A DNA stretch of 31,420 nt from Bacteroidales bacterium (GCA_017964755.1 JAGCRI010000025.1:1-31420); one strand, 5' to 3'; counted from the stretch's first letter, positions 14,994 through 24,055 are shown. The notes: a model not told the origin generated them from the sequence alone. Translations and numbers: made by a program.

Positions 14994-16403
14994 TTACTGC
15001 TGCACCACTTTGTCCAAATTTTTGAACAGCCTGTCGCGGATATTCAAGATATTCTGCACTTTGCTGTAATTTGTGCGCTTAACCCACTTGTATTGTAAGA
15101 TACGGCGTAAAGTTTTCAAGCCTTTTACAAAATGAACGGCAAAAATGCCAAGGAAAGGCATTAGCACAAGATGAATGCCTGCAAAAATCCATGATATGAA
15201 TATTCCTTCCAACACAAAGGTTATTGCATAGAACAAGGGCATCGCATACAACGACATCATGACGAAGCGGACACCGCTTGCCAGAAGACTTAATTTCCCT
15301 CCTATGGCCTTGAATTTTTGTACAATAGGCTCAACAGAATAATATACTATTGCATTTGGAATCAGCCCGACTATAAAAATAGGGAGAAGAAGTATGAAAG
15401 AGAGGCACATCATGAAAGTCATGAAATTGGTGCCTTTATAAAAAAGCAGGTTTTCTGAAAATTTACTCTGTATAATCTCCTGTTTAAGCAGTAAGGCGTC
15501 AGAAAAAATTTGGTCTGCAGTCTCTTTGTCTTTTTCGCTCAAAGTGTTGAGAATCCCCACTAACTTCTGGTCAGCTTTCAGTTTTTGAGGCAGGTCGGAG
15601 GGATTAAGCTGGTTCCGCTCTGCAAAAAGCACCCCGTAAGTGTTGCGTATGTAGTCAATGGCTTCGTAGTTTTCGAGGTCTGTAATGTTAAGCATCATCG
15701 AGTCTATCTGTCGGCGCACCTCTTTGTTGACTTCACGCTGCGCGGTTCGCGGCTTGCTCTTGTATAATTCGTAGTATGGCTTGAGCGAAATCAGTTCCCC
15801 GCAGGTTATCATCATATCTTCCTGCATTCTGAAATAGTCAGCATAATGTATTGCTATCGGTAACACATATATATCTGTTTCAAAATCAGAGTCTTTTGCT
15901 GTTTCAAATGCCATGCGGAGATATGCGAGTGAAAAGTCCCCTAACCAGTGCTTATCCTGATTTGTGGCTTCCGGGAAAATTGCCACGGCGTTGCCGCCCA
16001 AAAGCCGCCCGCCAGCCTCGTCAAACATGGCGTAGTTGTATTTCAGGGTGTCTTCGCCGTCTGTGCGCATCCTATATGCTGGCAGAAGGTAAAGGGTCCT
16101 GAGAAATTTCCCTATCAGGTTTTTCTTGAAGGCATCAGCGCGGGTGAAGATTGTAACAACCCTGTCGTGAAAGGCAAACTCTATAGCTAATGGGTCGTTT
16201 ATGGCGTTCTGATGGTTTGAGGCTATTATCAGCGGAGTGCCTACTGGCGGGATGTTTTCTTTGTTTATTAAATGTATCTTATTGTAATAAAAGTGGTTAT
16301 GATTGAATTTCAGATAATTGAAAACGGTGAGATATAGGAAATCTTCAACCCAGCTCCGTTTGGGAAGCAGTTTTATTTTTTTTGGTGTGAAGCGTCTCGC
16401 CAT
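14994..16403 (-). CDS. PlsC-type lysophospholipid/glycerol-phosphate acyltransferase
   Basis: 469 residues. The N-terminal half (about 45-260) is a glycerol-phosphate acyltransferase domain. It shows the His/Asp catalytic block SNHQNAINDPL (H-x5-D spacing, as in the NHxNxxxD subgroup), and the substrate-binding block AVAIFPEATN lies about 80 residues later. The C-terminal third has several hydrophobic segments (FMTFMMCLSFILLLPIFIVGLI and, later, two or three more), so the protein is anchored in the inner membrane. This two-part design is common in Bacteroidetes. The likely function is acyl transfer to a (lyso)phospholipid or related lipid. A promoter lies 38 bases upstream, divergent from the beta-barrel gene. 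Confidence 0.85.
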   Translation of the reverse strand: MARRFTPKKIKLLPKRSWVEDFLYLTVFNYLKFNHNHFYYNKIHLINKENIPPVGTPLIIASNHQNAINDPLAIEFAFHDRVVTIFTRADAFKKNLIGKFLRTLYLLPAYRMRTDGEDTLKYNYAMFDEAGGRLLGGNAVAIFPEATNQDKHWLGDFSLAYLRMAFETAKDSDFETDIYVLPIAIHYADYFRMQEDMMITCGELISLKPYYELYKSKPRTAQREVNKEVRRQIDSMMLNITDLENYEAIDYIRNTYGVLFAERNQLNPSDLPQKLKADQKLVGILNTLSEKDKETADQIFSDALLLKQEIIQSKFSENLLFYKGTNFMTFMMCLSFILLLPIFIVGLIPNAIVYYSVEPIVQKFKAIGGKLSLLASGVRFVMMSLYAMPLFYAITFVLEGIFISWIFAGIHLVLMPFLGIFAVHFVKGLKTLRRILQYKWVKRTNYSKVQNILNIRDRLFKNLDKVVQQ

Positions 16404-16441
16404 AACCCGTGGATTTTTTATACCCGCTATCTTATTTTTGG

Positions 16442-16449
16442 CAAAAATA
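16442..16449 (-). promoter_or_regulatory. -7 promoter element (TATTTTTG) for the acyltransferase
   Basis: TAnnTTTG match on the minus strand 38 bases before the ATG at 16403. Confidence 0.45.
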
Positions 16450-16513
16450 CTCTTTTTTTCATTTACAATTATTTTTCACTACGATAAAATGCCCTTTGTT
16501 TTGATAATATTGT

Positions 16514-16521
16514 TAAATTTG
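16514..16521 (+). promoter_or_regulatory. -7 promoter element (TAAATTTG) for the beta-barrel protein and apbE
   Basis: TAnnTTTG match 17 bases before the ATG at 16539. Confidence 0.5.
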
Positions 16522-16538
16522 CAAAAAATTGTATTGGT

Positions 16539-17141
16539 ATGAAACGATTTGTTCTGATTATAATATGTGTCATTATTGCTGCAGCCGGTGTGCGTGCCCA
16601 AGAGGATGTCGAAACGGAAGCTGTGCCTTTGCCAAAGAGCTTGAGGCAGGGCGTGAATATCAAAAACAATGAGGCGGAACGCAAAGTCAAAATCCTCGTT
16701 GGAGGCTATTTTGGTTTTTCAATAGGTATGAATACAAATGTCGAGCTCGCCCCACATGTCGGTATTGTTCCTATAAAATATCTCGCAATCGGTGTTGGCG
16801 GAACGTACATTTATAATAGTCTCAGGGGCTTTAACGGGGCACGCGACAAATACCATATCTTTGGGGCTAATGCCTTTATTGAAGGATATTTGTGGAATTA
16901 TCTTGTGCTTCACGCTTCGTATGAATATCTAAGATATAAATTGCCTGTTTACGACTTGATGGGAAATGTCGCAGCATACGAATGGGTTGGAACCCATGCG
17001 GTACTGATAGGGCCGGGATATAAACAGCAGGTTACAAACAATGTTAGTATTTACAGCCTTATACTTTTTAACATTAATAACGACGAGTATTCTCTTTATT
17101 CTATTCCGATTATCAGATTTGGGGTTAATATAAATTTGTAA
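16539..17141 (+). CDS. Outer-membrane beta-barrel protein (hypothetical)
   Basis: 200 residues. The signal peptide is MKRFVLIIICVIIAAAGVRAQ. The mature part shows alternating hydrophobic/polar strands with many Gly, Tyr and Phe: KILVGGYFGFSIGMNTNVELAP, LAIGVGGTYIYN, YLVLHASYEYLRY and IPIIRFGVNINL. It ends in a hydrophobic residue, as outer-membrane barrels do. About 8 strands would fit the length. The function is unknown. Its stop codon overlaps the apbE start by one base (TAATG), so the two are one operon. Confidence 0.72.
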   Translation: MKRFVLIIICVIIAAAGVRAQEDVETEAVPLPKSLRQGVNIKNNEAERKVKILVGGYFGFSIGMNTNVELAPHVGIVPIKYLAIGVGGTYIYNSLRGFNGARDKYHIFGANAFIEGYLWNYLVLHASYEYLRYKLPVYDLMGNVAAYEWVGTHAVLIGPGYKQQVTNNVSIYSLILFNINNDEYSLYSIPIIRFGVNINL

Positions 17142-18121
17142 TGGATAGGAAAATAGCACTGATAATTCTCGGCATATCCGCACTGCTTGCCGCCTGCGCA
17201 CCGCCCGCCCGTCCCAAAATCATTCAGGGGATAACAATGGGGACTTACTACCAGATTATATTTTATGGTGACGAACCTACAGACATTAAGCCACAGATTG
17301 ATTCGCTGTTGAAGGATTTTAACCATACTTTTTCCGTATTCGACACAGCCTCTATGATTTCTTCGGTCAACAAATCAGTTTCGGCTGTGGTAAATGAGGA
17401 TTTTTGTCACGTCTTCAATGTTTCAAAGCAGATATACGAGGTTACAGGCGGAGCATTCGACCCGACAATAGAGCCGCTCATCAACCTGTGGGGCTTCGGG
17501 CGCGACTCTGCACGCTCTGTCTCTGATTTTGAAGTTGATTCGCTTATGCGTTACTTGGGCTTTGGCAAAATTACGCTTAGTAATGACACTTTGTATAAGG
17601 AAAATCAGTATATAGTTTTGAATTTCAATGCAATAGCAAAAGGATTCGGGGTTGATAAGGTTGCGCATTTCTTGAAGACGAAAGGTTATAGGAATTTTGT
17701 TGTTGATATTGGTGGCGAAATTGTTACTAATGGGACAAAAGCTGGCAAGCCGTGGCGGGTTGGCATACAGGTCCCGACCGAAGAGAGGGATGGCGCCATC
17801 GAATCTGAGCACTCTTTTGTGCTGGATAATGCAGCTGTAGCCACAAGCGGTAACTACAGAAACTATCGCGAAGAGAACGGCGTGCGCTATTCCCATATTA
17901 TCAATCCCAAGACGGGCTATCCTGAAAAATCCGACTTGCTGAGTGTTACAGTTATCGCTTCTGACTGCATCACCGCAGATGCCCTCGCCACAGCGTTTAT
18001 GGTTTTGGGTAAGGACAAATCAATGCAAATCTTGGAACAGCACCCCGAATGGTCTGCCTATTTTATTTGTTCAAAAGACGGGAAGTTCGTAAACTCGAAA
18101 ACGGCAAATTTTCCTGACTAA
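17141..18121 (+). CDS. apbE: FAD:protein FMN transferase (ApbE lipoprotein)
   Basis: 326 residues. The signal peptide has a lipobox (LLAAC, Cys19), as in many periplasmic ApbE proteins. The enzyme attaches FMN covalently to Thr/Ser of target proteins such as NqrB/NqrC or RnfG, using FAD and Mg2+ (EC 2.7.1.180). Family motifs are visible: GTYYQI near residue 37, FSVFDTASMIS, GAFDPTIEPLINLWGFG, NAIAKGFGVDKVA, VDIGGEIVTNG, AVATSGNYRNY, SHIINPKTGYP and the metal/flavin site SVTVIASDCITADALATAFMVLG. Length is normal. It is translated directly after the beta-barrel gene. Its 3' end touches the 3' end of the convergent LytTR gene with no gap. Confidence 0.95.
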   Translation: MDRKIALIILGISALLAACAPPARPKIIQGITMGTYYQIIFYGDEPTDIKPQIDSLLKDFNHTFSVFDTASMISSVNKSVSAVVNEDFCHVFNVSKQIYEVTGGAFDPTIEPLINLWGFGRDSARSVSDFEVDSLMRYLGFGKITLSNDTLYKENQYIVLNFNAIAKGFGVDKVAHFLKTKGYRNFVVDIGGEIVTNGTKAGKPWRVGIQVPTEERDGAIESEHSFVLDNAAVATSGNYRNYREENGVRYSHIINPKTGYPEKSDLLSVTVIASDCITADALATAFMVLGKDKSMQILEQHPEWSAYFICSKDGKFVNSKTANFPD

Positions 18122-19000
18122 CTATTTTGCAATAAATTGCATAATCTCTTCCGCGTAGGTCTTCGATACCGGTATGTCACTTATTTCTTCAGTATCCAAG
18201 GCTATCACAAAGCCATCATGTTCCTTTTTCACTATCTGTACCTTTTGCAGATTAATGATATATGAGCGGTGACATCTTGCAAATCCGCATTGTTTCAACA
18301 TCTCTTCAATATGTTTGAGTGTGTTGCGGAGTATAAAGCGTGTCAGTTTCCCGTTTTGCATATAATATATGTTCACATAGTTGTCGTCAGATTCAATATA
18401 ATATATAAAATCCTTTTTGACAGATAGTTTCAGAGCTGCTTTTTCGTCATAGAAATTTATAATGTCATTCGTGTTCTTGCTTTCTGCAACTGCATTCACT
18501 GTTTCATTGTTAATGTTTTCGGCATTGTTTGTGAGAAGTTTTTTCAGAGTCATATCTTTCTCTTTTAAAGCAAGATATAGATGAGATACAGTATAAGGGA
18601 TGAACATGAGTAGAGGTATGAACAAGATGGCGCGTCTGCAAATGTCTAAAAAATCGCGCGGGTCGTGCAGGATGAATTTTGAGAAAGCTGTATAGGAGAG
18701 GGATACAAGGATTATTTCCCCAATATTCCAGAAAACATATTCTATATGTGTGATTCCTGATTTTTTGCTCGTAAAATTAAGGAGTATTCTTGTGCAAGTG
18801 GTGATAAGGAGTGCCCCGATGATTGTTATAACGGAATATATGAACTGAAGTCCATGGTTATTGTTGTTGCTTTTGAACCATGAAGAGTATTCAAATGGAG
18901 TATATATTATTATGAAAAGAATTGAGAATATTCCGACAAAACCGAGAATTTGCAGATTGGTTTTAATATCCAACAGATATGCCGGTATTTTTTTATTCAT
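18122..19000 (-). CDS. Membrane-bound LytTR-family transcriptional regulator
   Basis: 292 residues. The N-terminal half has four hydrophobic segments (about 15-35, 48-68, 88-110 and 125-147), which anchor it in the inner membrane. The C-terminal ~95 residues are a LytTR DNA-binding domain: KDFIYYIESDDNYVNIYY, then LRNTLKHIEEML, then FARCHRSYIINLQKVQ and IPVSKTYAEEI. LytTR domains bind pairs of short direct repeats. No response-regulator receiver domain is present, so the signal would be sensed by the membrane part or come through the upstream promoter. Five copies of a GGGG-containing motif lie around its own promoter, suggesting autoregulation. It is divergent from the acyl-CoA ligase gene. 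Confidence 0.9.
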   Translation of the reverse strand: MNKKIPAYLLDIKTNLQILGFVGIFSILFIIIYTPFEYSSWFKSNNNNHGLQFIYSVITIIGALLITTCTRILLNFTSKKSGITHIEYVFWNIGEIILVSLSYTAFSKFILHDPRDFLDICRRAILFIPLLMFIPYTVSHLYLALKEKDMTLKKLLTNNAENINNETVNAVAESKNTNDIINFYDEKAALKLSVKKDFIYYIESDDNYVNIYYMQNGKLTRFILRNTLKHIEEMLKQCGFARCHRSYIINLQKVQIVKKEHDGFVIALDTEEISDIPVSKTYAEEIMQFIAK

Positions 19001-19017
19001 TTTTTAATCATTTTTCA

Positions 19018-19117
19018 CCCCACAAAATTAATAATAATAATCCGAACCGCCAAATTTATACCCCTTATTTTTAAAATTTACCCCAAAATAATAATTTTCG
19101 CCCCATTTATTCACCCC
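19018..19117 (-). repeat. Five direct copies of a GGGG(T/C)(G/A)(A/T)A motif, possible LytTR operator array
   Basis: On the minus strand the copies are GGGGTGAATAA (first base 19117), GGGGCGAAAAT (19104), GGGGTAAATTT (19084), GGGGTATAAAT (19064) and GGGGTGAAAAA (19021). Three have their starts exactly 20 bases apart, about two helical turns. They flank the -7 element at 19051-19058. Confidence 0.55.
19051..19058 (-). promoter_or_regulatory. -7 promoter element (TAAATTTG) for the LytTR gene
   Basis: TAnnTTTG match on the minus strand 50 bases before the ATG at 19000. It sits directly beside the GGGG repeats. Confidence 0.5.
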
Positions 19118-19194
19118 TAATCCCATATAATCAGATGATTGGGAATTTATCTGTTTTTTTGCAGTTTGATTTGAAAAACCAAAACATTAATACT

Positions 19195-20964
19195 ATGAAA
19201 GAAATTACAAGGCTTTTTGACATTCTGACACACTATCAGGAAAGGTATCCTGAACAGAAAGTGGCATTGTCCATTAAAAGAGACGGCTCATGGAGGAATT
19301 TCTCCCCACAGGAATATTTGCAGATGGCTAATTATGCGAGTTACGCGATGATAAAATTGGGCATTATGCCAGGCGACAAGGTGGGAATCATCTCGACAAA
19401 CAGGCCGGAGTGGAACATACTTGACATGGCTATAATGCAGATTGGCGCGATTTCGGTGCCGGTTTACCCTACAATCAGTGCGGCCGACTATAAGCATATT
19501 GTAAACCACTCTGATATGAAAATGGTGATCATGGAAGGTGCTGAAGTGATGAACAAGATTAAATCCATCATGCCCGAATCACCGAACCTGAAAAATATAT
19601 ATACTTTCATCGACAGAGGTGAATTTCCGTTTCTCGAACAGCTTATTGCGCTTGGTGAAGAGAACCAGAACCCTGAAGAGCTGCAGCGCCGCCGCGATTC
19701 GGTGAAGCCTGAAGATTGCTCAACTATCATGTACACTTCCGGCACGACAGGACTGCCTAAAGGCGTGATGCTTTCGCACAATAATATCGTTTCACAAATT
19801 ATGAATCTGAGACAGACTCCTGCAAAGTGGTCGAAGCGTGCATTCAGTTTCCTGCCGCTCTGCCATGCTTACGAGCGTATGTTGGTGTTCCTTTACCAAT
19901 ATCTTGGAATGAGCGTCTATTACGCGCAAAGCCTCGGTACCATTGCTGAAAATCTCAAGGAGGTAAATCCGACAATGATGTCGGCGGTGCCTCGCGTTTT
20001 GGAAAAATTCTTCGACAAGATATGGAATTCCAGCAAAAAGATGTCTCCGATGAAACGTAAACTTTTCCGTTGGGCGGTGCGTCTTGGCGAACAATATAAA
20101 ATTGAGGATTGCGACCGCACAAAATGGTATAACTTCAAACATGCCATTGCCGACAAGCTGGTTTACAGTAAGATACGTCAGGCCATTGGCGGCAATTTCG
20201 ACATTGTTGTTTCCGGTGCGGCAAGTATCCAACCGCGTCTCGCCGGATTTTTCTCAGCTATCGGAATGCCTGTGTTTGAGGGCTACGGCGCAACTGAGAC
20301 CTCCCCGGTAATTGCGGTCAGCTGCCGCGGCAAATACGGTCGTGAGGTCGGCACGGTTGGCCCCGCACTCCCCGGCATTGAGATAAAATTTACAGATGAG
20401 AATGAACTTATCTGCCGCGGGCATAATGTGATGATGGGCTACTACAAGGATGAGGCGCAGACCAAGGCCGTCATTGATGAAGATGGTTGGTTCCACACTG
20501 GCGACATGGGGCATTTCAACGAACATGGCCAAGTGGTTATTACCGGCCGTCTGAAGAGCCTTTTCAAAACATCAATGGGCAAATATGTTAATCCTCAAGT
20601 GATTGAGGAAAAATTCTGCGAATCACCGTTTATTGAAAATATTGTTGTGGTTGGCGAGAACGAGAAATTTGCCGCGGCTATTATTGCTCCTGATTTCGAA
20701 TTTCTTAAGACATGGTGTCAAGGTCATGAGATTCCGTTCGACACGCCGAGCAGCGTCATTAAGAACCCCGGTGTGCTGAAACGATTCTCAGATGAAATTG
20801 CCAAGTATAACCAGAATTTCGGTGAGACAGAGCAGATAAGGAGATACAAACTTGTGCCGGAGCAGTGGACGCAGCAGAACGATATCCTTACGCCGACTTT
20901 GAAAGTCAAGCGTCATGTTGTCCAGAAAAAGTATGCAGCACTGATTTCTGAAATATACGCTTAA
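19195..20964 (+). CDS. Long-chain fatty acid--CoA ligase (AMP-binding)
   Basis: 589 residues from the ATG at 19195. An upstream ATG at 19135 would add 20 residues from an AT-rich leader and is less likely. It is an adenylate-forming enzyme that activates a fatty acid with ATP and joins it to CoA (EC 6.2.1.3). The AMP-binding signature is TIMYTSGTTGLPKGVMLSHNN near residue 180. The second motif is GYGATETSP near residue 364, and the hinge region is GWFHTGDMG, followed by the TGRLKSLFKTSMGKYVNP block with the catalytic lysine area. The length and order match the FadD-like long-chain class. No clear TAnnTTTG promoter was found in front; the divergent LytTR gene and its repeats share the intergenic region. 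Confidence 0.92.
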   Translation: MKEITRLFDILTHYQERYPEQKVALSIKRDGSWRNFSPQEYLQMANYASYAMIKLGIMPGDKVGIISTNRPEWNILDMAIMQIGAISVPVYPTISAADYKHIVNHSDMKMVIMEGAEVMNKIKSIMPESPNLKNIYTFIDRGEFPFLEQLIALGEENQNPEELQRRRDSVKPEDCSTIMYTSGTTGLPKGVMLSHNNIVSQIMNLRQTPAKWSKRAFSFLPLCHAYERMLVFLYQYLGMSVYYAQSLGTIAENLKEVNPTMMSAVPRVLEKFFDKIWNSSKKMSPMKRKLFRWAVRLGEQYKIEDCDRTKWYNFKHAIADKLVYSKIRQAIGGNFDIVVSGAASIQPRLAGFFSAIGMPVFEGYGATETSPVIAVSCRGKYGREVGTVGPALPGIEIKFTDENELICRGHNVMMGYYKDEAQTKAVIDEDGWFHTGDMGHFNEHGQVVITGRLKSLFKTSMGKYVNPQVIEEKFCESPFIENIVVVGENEKFAAAIIAPDFEFLKTWCQGHEIPFDTPSSVIKNPGVLKRFSDEIAKYNQNFGETEQIRRYKLVPEQWTQQNDILTPTLKVKRHVVQKKYAALISEIYA

Positions 20965-20970
20965 TTTGTG

Positions 20971-20978
20971 TATCTTTG
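20971..20978 (+). promoter_or_regulatory. -7 promoter element (TATCTTTG) for the DUF2147-sirtuin-ABC-F operon
   Basis: Perfect TAnnTTTG match seven bases after the acyl-CoA ligase stop and 22 bases before the next ATG. Confidence 0.6.
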
Positions 20979-21000
20979 CCACCATATTAAAATAATTTGT

Positions 21001-21426
21001 ATGGTGAAGAAATTTTTTCCTTTAATACTGCTAATTACCTTACCTGTTGTCATTTTGGCACAATCCAGTAAGGCTGACGAGCTTATCGGCTATTACTACT
21101 CTGTTGATCCTTTTTCAGGCGAAGAGTCACAAACCTATATTTACAGGAATGCAGAGGGCAAGTATGATGGCTCTGTTTGCTGGGTATCAAACGAGAAGAA
21201 AAAGAATTTCTTAGGTTTGGTTTTCCTTAAAGGGTTGACTTATAACGAAAAAGACAATGAATGGCAAGGCGGTTCCGTACAGTATCCCGGTAAAAAGGGT
21301 ACTTATAAGTTATATATGAAACATGAAAGCGGAAAGAAATGGAAAGTGCGTGGTTACTGGGGCGTATCCATGTTCGGAAAAACCATGTACTGGTATAAGG
21401 AAGATAAGAAACGAGTTCAAAAATAA
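21001..21426 (+). CDS. DUF2147 family secreted protein
   Basis: 141 residues. An in-frame ATG at 20968 lies in the promoter, so 21001 is the start. The signal peptide is MVKKFFPLILLITLPVVILAQ. The mature domain matches DUF2147: ELIGYYYSVDPFSGEESQTYIYR at the start, FLGLVFLKGLTYNEKDNEWQGGSVQYPGKKGTYK in the middle, and KWKVRGYWGVSMFGKTMYWYK at the end. DUF2147 proteins are small beta-rich periplasmic proteins of unknown function, often in Bacteroidetes and Proteobacteria. It is the first gene of a tight operon with the sirtuin (6-base gap). Confidence 0.85.
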   Translation: MVKKFFPLILLITLPVVILAQSSKADELIGYYYSVDPFSGEESQTYIYRNAEGKYDGSVCWVSNEKKKNFLGLVFLKGLTYNEKDNEWQGGSVQYPGKKGTYKLYMKHESGKKWKVRGYWGVSMFGKTMYWYKEDKKRVQK

Positions 21427-21432
21427 TTAGTT

Positions 21433-22131
21433 ATGAAGAAGATAGTGGTTTTGTCGGGGGCTGGAATAAGCGCAGAAAGCGGAATAAAGACTTTCCGTGA
21501 CTCAGACGGGCTGTGGGAAAATTACGATGTGCGTGATGTCGCTGATATTGACGGCTGGGGGCGCAATCCCAAACTTATGGTTGATTTCTACAATGAGCGG
21601 CGCAAGCAGCTCGAAAAGGCACAACCCAATGAAGCCCATAAAATCCTTGCTGAATTAGAACAGTATTTCAATGTTGTTATTGCAACACAAAATGTTGATA
21701 ATCTGCATGAAAGGGCTGGTTCGACAAAAATAATACACTTGCACGGCGAACTGACCAAGATTTGCAGTGAATATGGAAAACGCCATGTTACGGATATAGG
21801 CTATGCCCCTCAGGTTTACGGCGAAAAGGCTCCGGACGGAGGACGCTGGCGCCCATTTATAGTGTGGTTCGGTGAAGATGTGCCGCTGCTCAGCCGCGCC
21901 ATTGAGGAGACAAGCACCGCGGACCTGATGATAGTCATAGGCACCTCGCTGAATGTATATCCTGCGGCTAACCTTCTTTATTATGCCCCGACAAACATCC
22001 CTATTTATGTCATCGATCCAAATGATGTACAGCCGATTTCGCGTAAGGTGAGATTCATCAAAGAGAAAGCGACTGTGGGGATGCGGCAGCTGAAAGACAT
22101 TCTGCTTGAAACAGACTGGTGGAACTCTTAA
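21433..22131 (+). CDS. cobB: NAD-dependent protein deacylase (class III sirtuin, zinc-less)
   Basis: 232 residues. Sirtuins remove acyl groups from lysines, using NAD+. The NAD-binding motif is GAGISAESGIKTFRD (residues 9-23), TQNVDNLHERAGS (85-97) is the second block, and the catalytic His is H104 in HLHGEL. GTSLNVYPAA and VIDPNDV complete the Rossmann fold. The Cys4 zinc site of most sirtuins is absent; only Cys111 remains near that place. Y53 and R56 in DFYNERRK match the Tyr-x-x-Arg pair that binds succinyl or malonyl groups in SIRT5 and E. coli CobB, so desuccinylase activity is plausible (inference). It lies 15 bases before the ABC-F gene and close to the acyl-CoA ligase. Confidence 0.92.
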   Translation: MKKIVVLSGAGISAESGIKTFRDSDGLWENYDVRDVADIDGWGRNPKLMVDFYNERRKQLEKAQPNEAHKILAELEQYFNVVIATQNVDNLHERAGSTKIIHLHGELTKICSEYGKRHVTDIGYAPQVYGEKAPDGGRWRPFIVWFGEDVPLLSRAIEETSTADLMIVIGTSLNVYPAANLLYYAPTNIPIYVIDPNDVQPISRKVRFIKEKATVGMRQLKDILLETDWWNS

Positions 22132-22146
22132 TATCTAAGCCGGACG

Positions 22147-24048
22147 ATGAACTATCTCAGCGTTGAAAAACTTTCCAAGACTTACGGTGAAAAACTTCTT
22201 TTTGAAGATATATCTTTCGGCGTGGAACGTGGACAGAAGGTCGCGCTTATTGCAAGAAACGGTACGGGTAAAAGCACACTGCTGAATATTATCGCAGGCT
22301 TGGAAGAGCCCGACTCCGGGCAGGTTGTGGTCCGTAACGACATAAAAGTGTCGTATCTTCCGCAAATAGAGAATTTCCCGGATCATTTTTCAGTCATTGA
22401 CACCATTTTTGACGCCCAGACACCTTCCATAACTGCAATCAGGGAGTATGAAAATGCCCTCAACGCAATAAATTATGGAGACGACTCCGCCGAAGCACAC
22501 GCGCGCCTTGAGGCGGCCATTGAGACGATGGAACGTCTGCATGCTTGGGACTTTGAAAATAAAGCCAAGGAGATTCTTTCTAAATTCGGCATTGATGACA
22601 TCTCCAAAAATATTGGTGAACTGTCGGGCGGGCAGCGCAAAAAAACAGCGTTGGCAAAAGCTCTTCTGACCGAAACTGACTTCCTGATTTTGGATGAGCC
22701 GACTAATCATCTTGACATTGACATGATAGAGTGGCTTGAGGATTACCTGTCATATTCAAACACGACATTGTTGATGGTAACCCATGACCGCCATTTTCTT
22801 GACAGGGTCTGCAATGAGATAATAGAGTTGGATAATGGGAAACTTTACCACTATAAAGGGAAGTATGACTATTTTGTTGAGAAGAAGGCGGAGCGGCTTG
22901 CTAACGCTGCGGCGGAGAATGAAAGGCTGCGGCAGCTCTACCGCCGCGAACTCGAGTGGGTGCACACTTCGCCGCAGGCGCGCACCACGAAAGCCAAAGC
23001 CCGTATTAACGCTTTTGAAAAGTTGAAGGAAGAAACGAGCCAAAAGGTGGAGAGCGCGCCTGCGGCTTTCCATGTACAGACAGAACGTCTCGGTAATAAA
23101 ATATTGGAAATAAATAATATAGATTTCAGCTTTCCAAACAACAAACTTTTAGACGATTTTTCGTACATATTCAAGAAAGGGGAGAAATGCGGTGTCGTTG
23201 GCAAGAACGGTACGGGTAAAAGTACTTTCCTGAAGCTCATAATGGGCGAGCTGCAGCCCGATGCCGGAAAAATTACGCCCGGACTGACAATCAAATTCGG
23301 TTATTTTGCGCAGGATGGGATGAAAGTCGCCGGAAACCGCAGAATCATTGACATTGTGAAGGAAAAGGCCGAAGTTATCAGGACGGAAAACGGCAACTAT
23401 ATCAGCGCTTCGCAATTCCTCAATCATTTCGGATTTAAATTCGAACAGCAATACACTTATTATGAAGACCTTAGTGGTGGCGAAAAACGGAAGCTCCATC
23501 TGCTGATAACACTTTTGCAGAATCCTAATTTTCTGATACTTGACGAGCCAACTAACGATTTTGACATCGATACGCTGAATCTTCTGGAAGATTTCTTATA
23601 TAATTTCAAAGGTTGTCTTCTGATTGTGAGCCACGACCGCTGGTTTATGAACAAATTGGTTGATCATCTCTTTGTGTTTGAAGGTGCCGGGAAAGTCAAG
23701 GATTTTTATGGTAATTATACAGAATACAAACTTGCAAAGGAGAAAGAAAACCGCATATTAAAGAAGGCGGAAAAGTTACAACGTGAAGCTGAAAGCACGC
23801 CTGCACCGCAACAAGCTGCAAAAAACTCAAATGCAAACAGGTTGACTTACAAGGAGAAAAAGGAACTTGAAGCGTTGGAGACAGAAATTGAGCAGCTGGA
23901 AGCGGAAAAGAAGATACTGCTTGAACAGATGAATGGCGGCGAAACTGACGGCCAGAAGATAGTGGAAATCGGCCGCCGATATCAGGTAGTGGCCGATTCC
24001 ATTGATGAAAAATCTATGCGCTGGCTCGAATTGAGCGAAAAAGAATAG
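22147..24048 (+). CDS. ABC-F family ATPase (Uup-like)
   Basis: 633 residues with two ABC domains and no membrane segments, the ABC-F layout of ribosome-associated translation factors. Domain 1 has Walker A (ARNGTGKST, about residues 37-45), signature LSGGQRKKTALA and Walker B LILDEPTNHLD. Domain 2 has Walker A GKNGTGKST, signature LSGGEKRKLHLL and Walker B LILDEPTNDFD. Between them is the charged linker (about 235-310) that reaches the tRNA in this family. The last ~90 residues form a Glu/Lys-rich coiled coil, as in Uup. It is the third gene of the DUF2147-sirtuin operon. Its 3' end is 7 bases from the convergent receptor gene. Confidence 0.93.
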   Translation: MNYLSVEKLSKTYGEKLLFEDISFGVERGQKVALIARNGTGKSTLLNIIAGLEEPDSGQVVVRNDIKVSYLPQIENFPDHFSVIDTIFDAQTPSITAIREYENALNAINYGDDSAEAHARLEAAIETMERLHAWDFENKAKEILSKFGIDDISKNIGELSGGQRKKTALAKALLTETDFLILDEPTNHLDIDMIEWLEDYLSYSNTTLLMVTHDRHFLDRVCNEIIELDNGKLYHYKGKYDYFVEKKAERLANAAAENERLRQLYRRELEWVHTSPQARTTKAKARINAFEKLKEETSQKVESAPAAFHVQTERLGNKILEINNIDFSFPNNKLLDDFSYIFKKGEKCGVVGKNGTGKSTFLKLIMGELQPDAGKITPGLTIKFGYFAQDGMKVAGNRRIIDIVKEKAEVIRTENGNYISASQFLNHFGFKFEQQYTYYEDLSGGEKRKLHLLITLLQNPNFLILDEPTNDFDIDTLNLLEDFLYNFKGCLLIVSHDRWFMNKLVDHLFVFEGAGKVKDFYGNYTEYKLAKEKENRILKKAEKLQREAESTPAPQQAAKNSNANRLTYKEKKELEALETEIEQLEAEKKILLEQMNGGETDGQKIVEIGRRYQVVADSIDEKSMRWLELSEKE

Positions 24049-24055
24049 TACAACT

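Noticed and set aside
19018..19124. G-quadruplex formed by the GGGG tracts
   Set aside because: The tracts are separated mostly by 9-16 or more bases, too far apart for a stable quadruplex. An operator array explains the even spacing better.
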